This document shows positions 5,528-5,635 of a DNA stretch of 5,635 nucleotides, one piece after another. Origin of the DNA: a bacterium (GTDB lineage Bacteria; UBP15; UBA6099; DSWB01); assembly GCA_020061125.1 (NCBI GenBank), contig JAGUYV010000042.1, forward strand, positions 1 through 5,635, given 5' to 3'. Below the pieces are notes generated by a model, which was not told where the DNA came from, searched no databases, and was given only the letters and a program-made list of their open reading frames with translations. Every line of letters begins with the position of its first letter. The first letter of the stretch is position 1. A program made the translations under genes and the position numbers.

Positions 5528-5635
5528 TCAATTAAATGAGATGCGTTGCATGGGGATGCGGCGGTCGCGGTTCCATTCCGCGCTGGAATACTTCCAGGCC
5601 TGGAGCGCGCGCGCCGCGTGGAGCAGCGCGGGCGC
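5528..5635 (-). CDS. C-terminal end of an unidentified protein (partial)
   Basis: On the minus strand the frame is open from the window edge to a TGA at 5530-5528, giving 35 residues: it begins APALLHAARALQAWKYSSAE and ends RIPMQRISFN. Codons are strongly G/C-ending until the last three, as in the other genes here, and an amphipathic helix rich in Ala/Leu is followed by a basic tail. The same orientation as msrAB and the 205-base gap fit an upstream neighbour. I do not recognise the family; the fragment is too short and other frames are also open over such a short GC-rich stretch. It could be an accidental open frame. Confidence 0.5.
   Translation of the reverse strand, partial: APALLHAARALQAWKYSSAEWNRDRRIPMQRISFN

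Noticed and set aside
1-5635. CRISPR array, tRNA, rRNA, transposase or phage genes
   Set aside because: I looked for regular spaced repeats, cloverleaf-like segments and mobile-element proteins and saw none. Nearly all of the window is accounted for by the listed genes.

Overview
The window is GC-rich, with strong G/C bias at third codon positions, and looks like chromosomal DNA of a Gram-negative bacterium. Three of the encoded proteins start with lipoprotein-type signal sequences and a fourth with a Sec signal peptide. The left edge carries ispG, so the organism uses the MEP route to isoprenoids. The sequence alone does not place it in a phylum. The mix of a GH84 enzyme, unfamiliar lipoproteins and a lipoprotein MsrAB would fit an uncultured or little-studied lineage, but that is inference. 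I see no phage, transposon, CRISPR array, tRNA or rRNA.

Layout. (1) Positions 3-1223, plus strand: the 3' end of ispG, then a predicted lipoprotein with a discoidin-like beta-sandwich domain whose start overlaps the ispG stop (ATGA), then a small FmdB-family zinc-ribbon protein 16 bases further on. (2) Positions 1263-4000, minus strand, convergent with the first block: a secreted GH84-type beta-N-acetylglucosaminidase, followed by a 318-residue predicted lipoprotein of unknown function. These two also overlap by ATGA. A good sigma70-like promoter and a strong ribosome binding site precede the GH84 gene. (3) Positions 4219-5322, minus strand: a lipoprotein-anchored fusion of methionine sulfoxide reductases A and B, with 218 bases between it and the GH84 gene. 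(4) Positions 5528-5635, minus strand: the probable last 35 codons of another gene that runs off the window, with 205 bases between it and msrAB.

How the parts may work together. Blocks 2 and 3 both act outside the cytoplasm. The GH84 enzyme would remove terminal beta-linked GlcNAc from a glycan or glycoprotein, and its translationally coupled lipoprotein partner probably works on or near the same substrate or surface. MsrAB repairs oxidised methionines in exported proteins. Block 1 joins a cytoplasmic iron-sulfur enzyme to a predicted surface lipoprotein and a Cys-rich small protein. That is probably transcriptional convenience rather than one pathway.

I did not find a clearly new multi-gene system. 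The points most worth checking are the altered active-site loop in the GH84 enzyme, the uncharacterised lipoprotein coupled to it, and the reduced cysteine set of the exported MsrAB.
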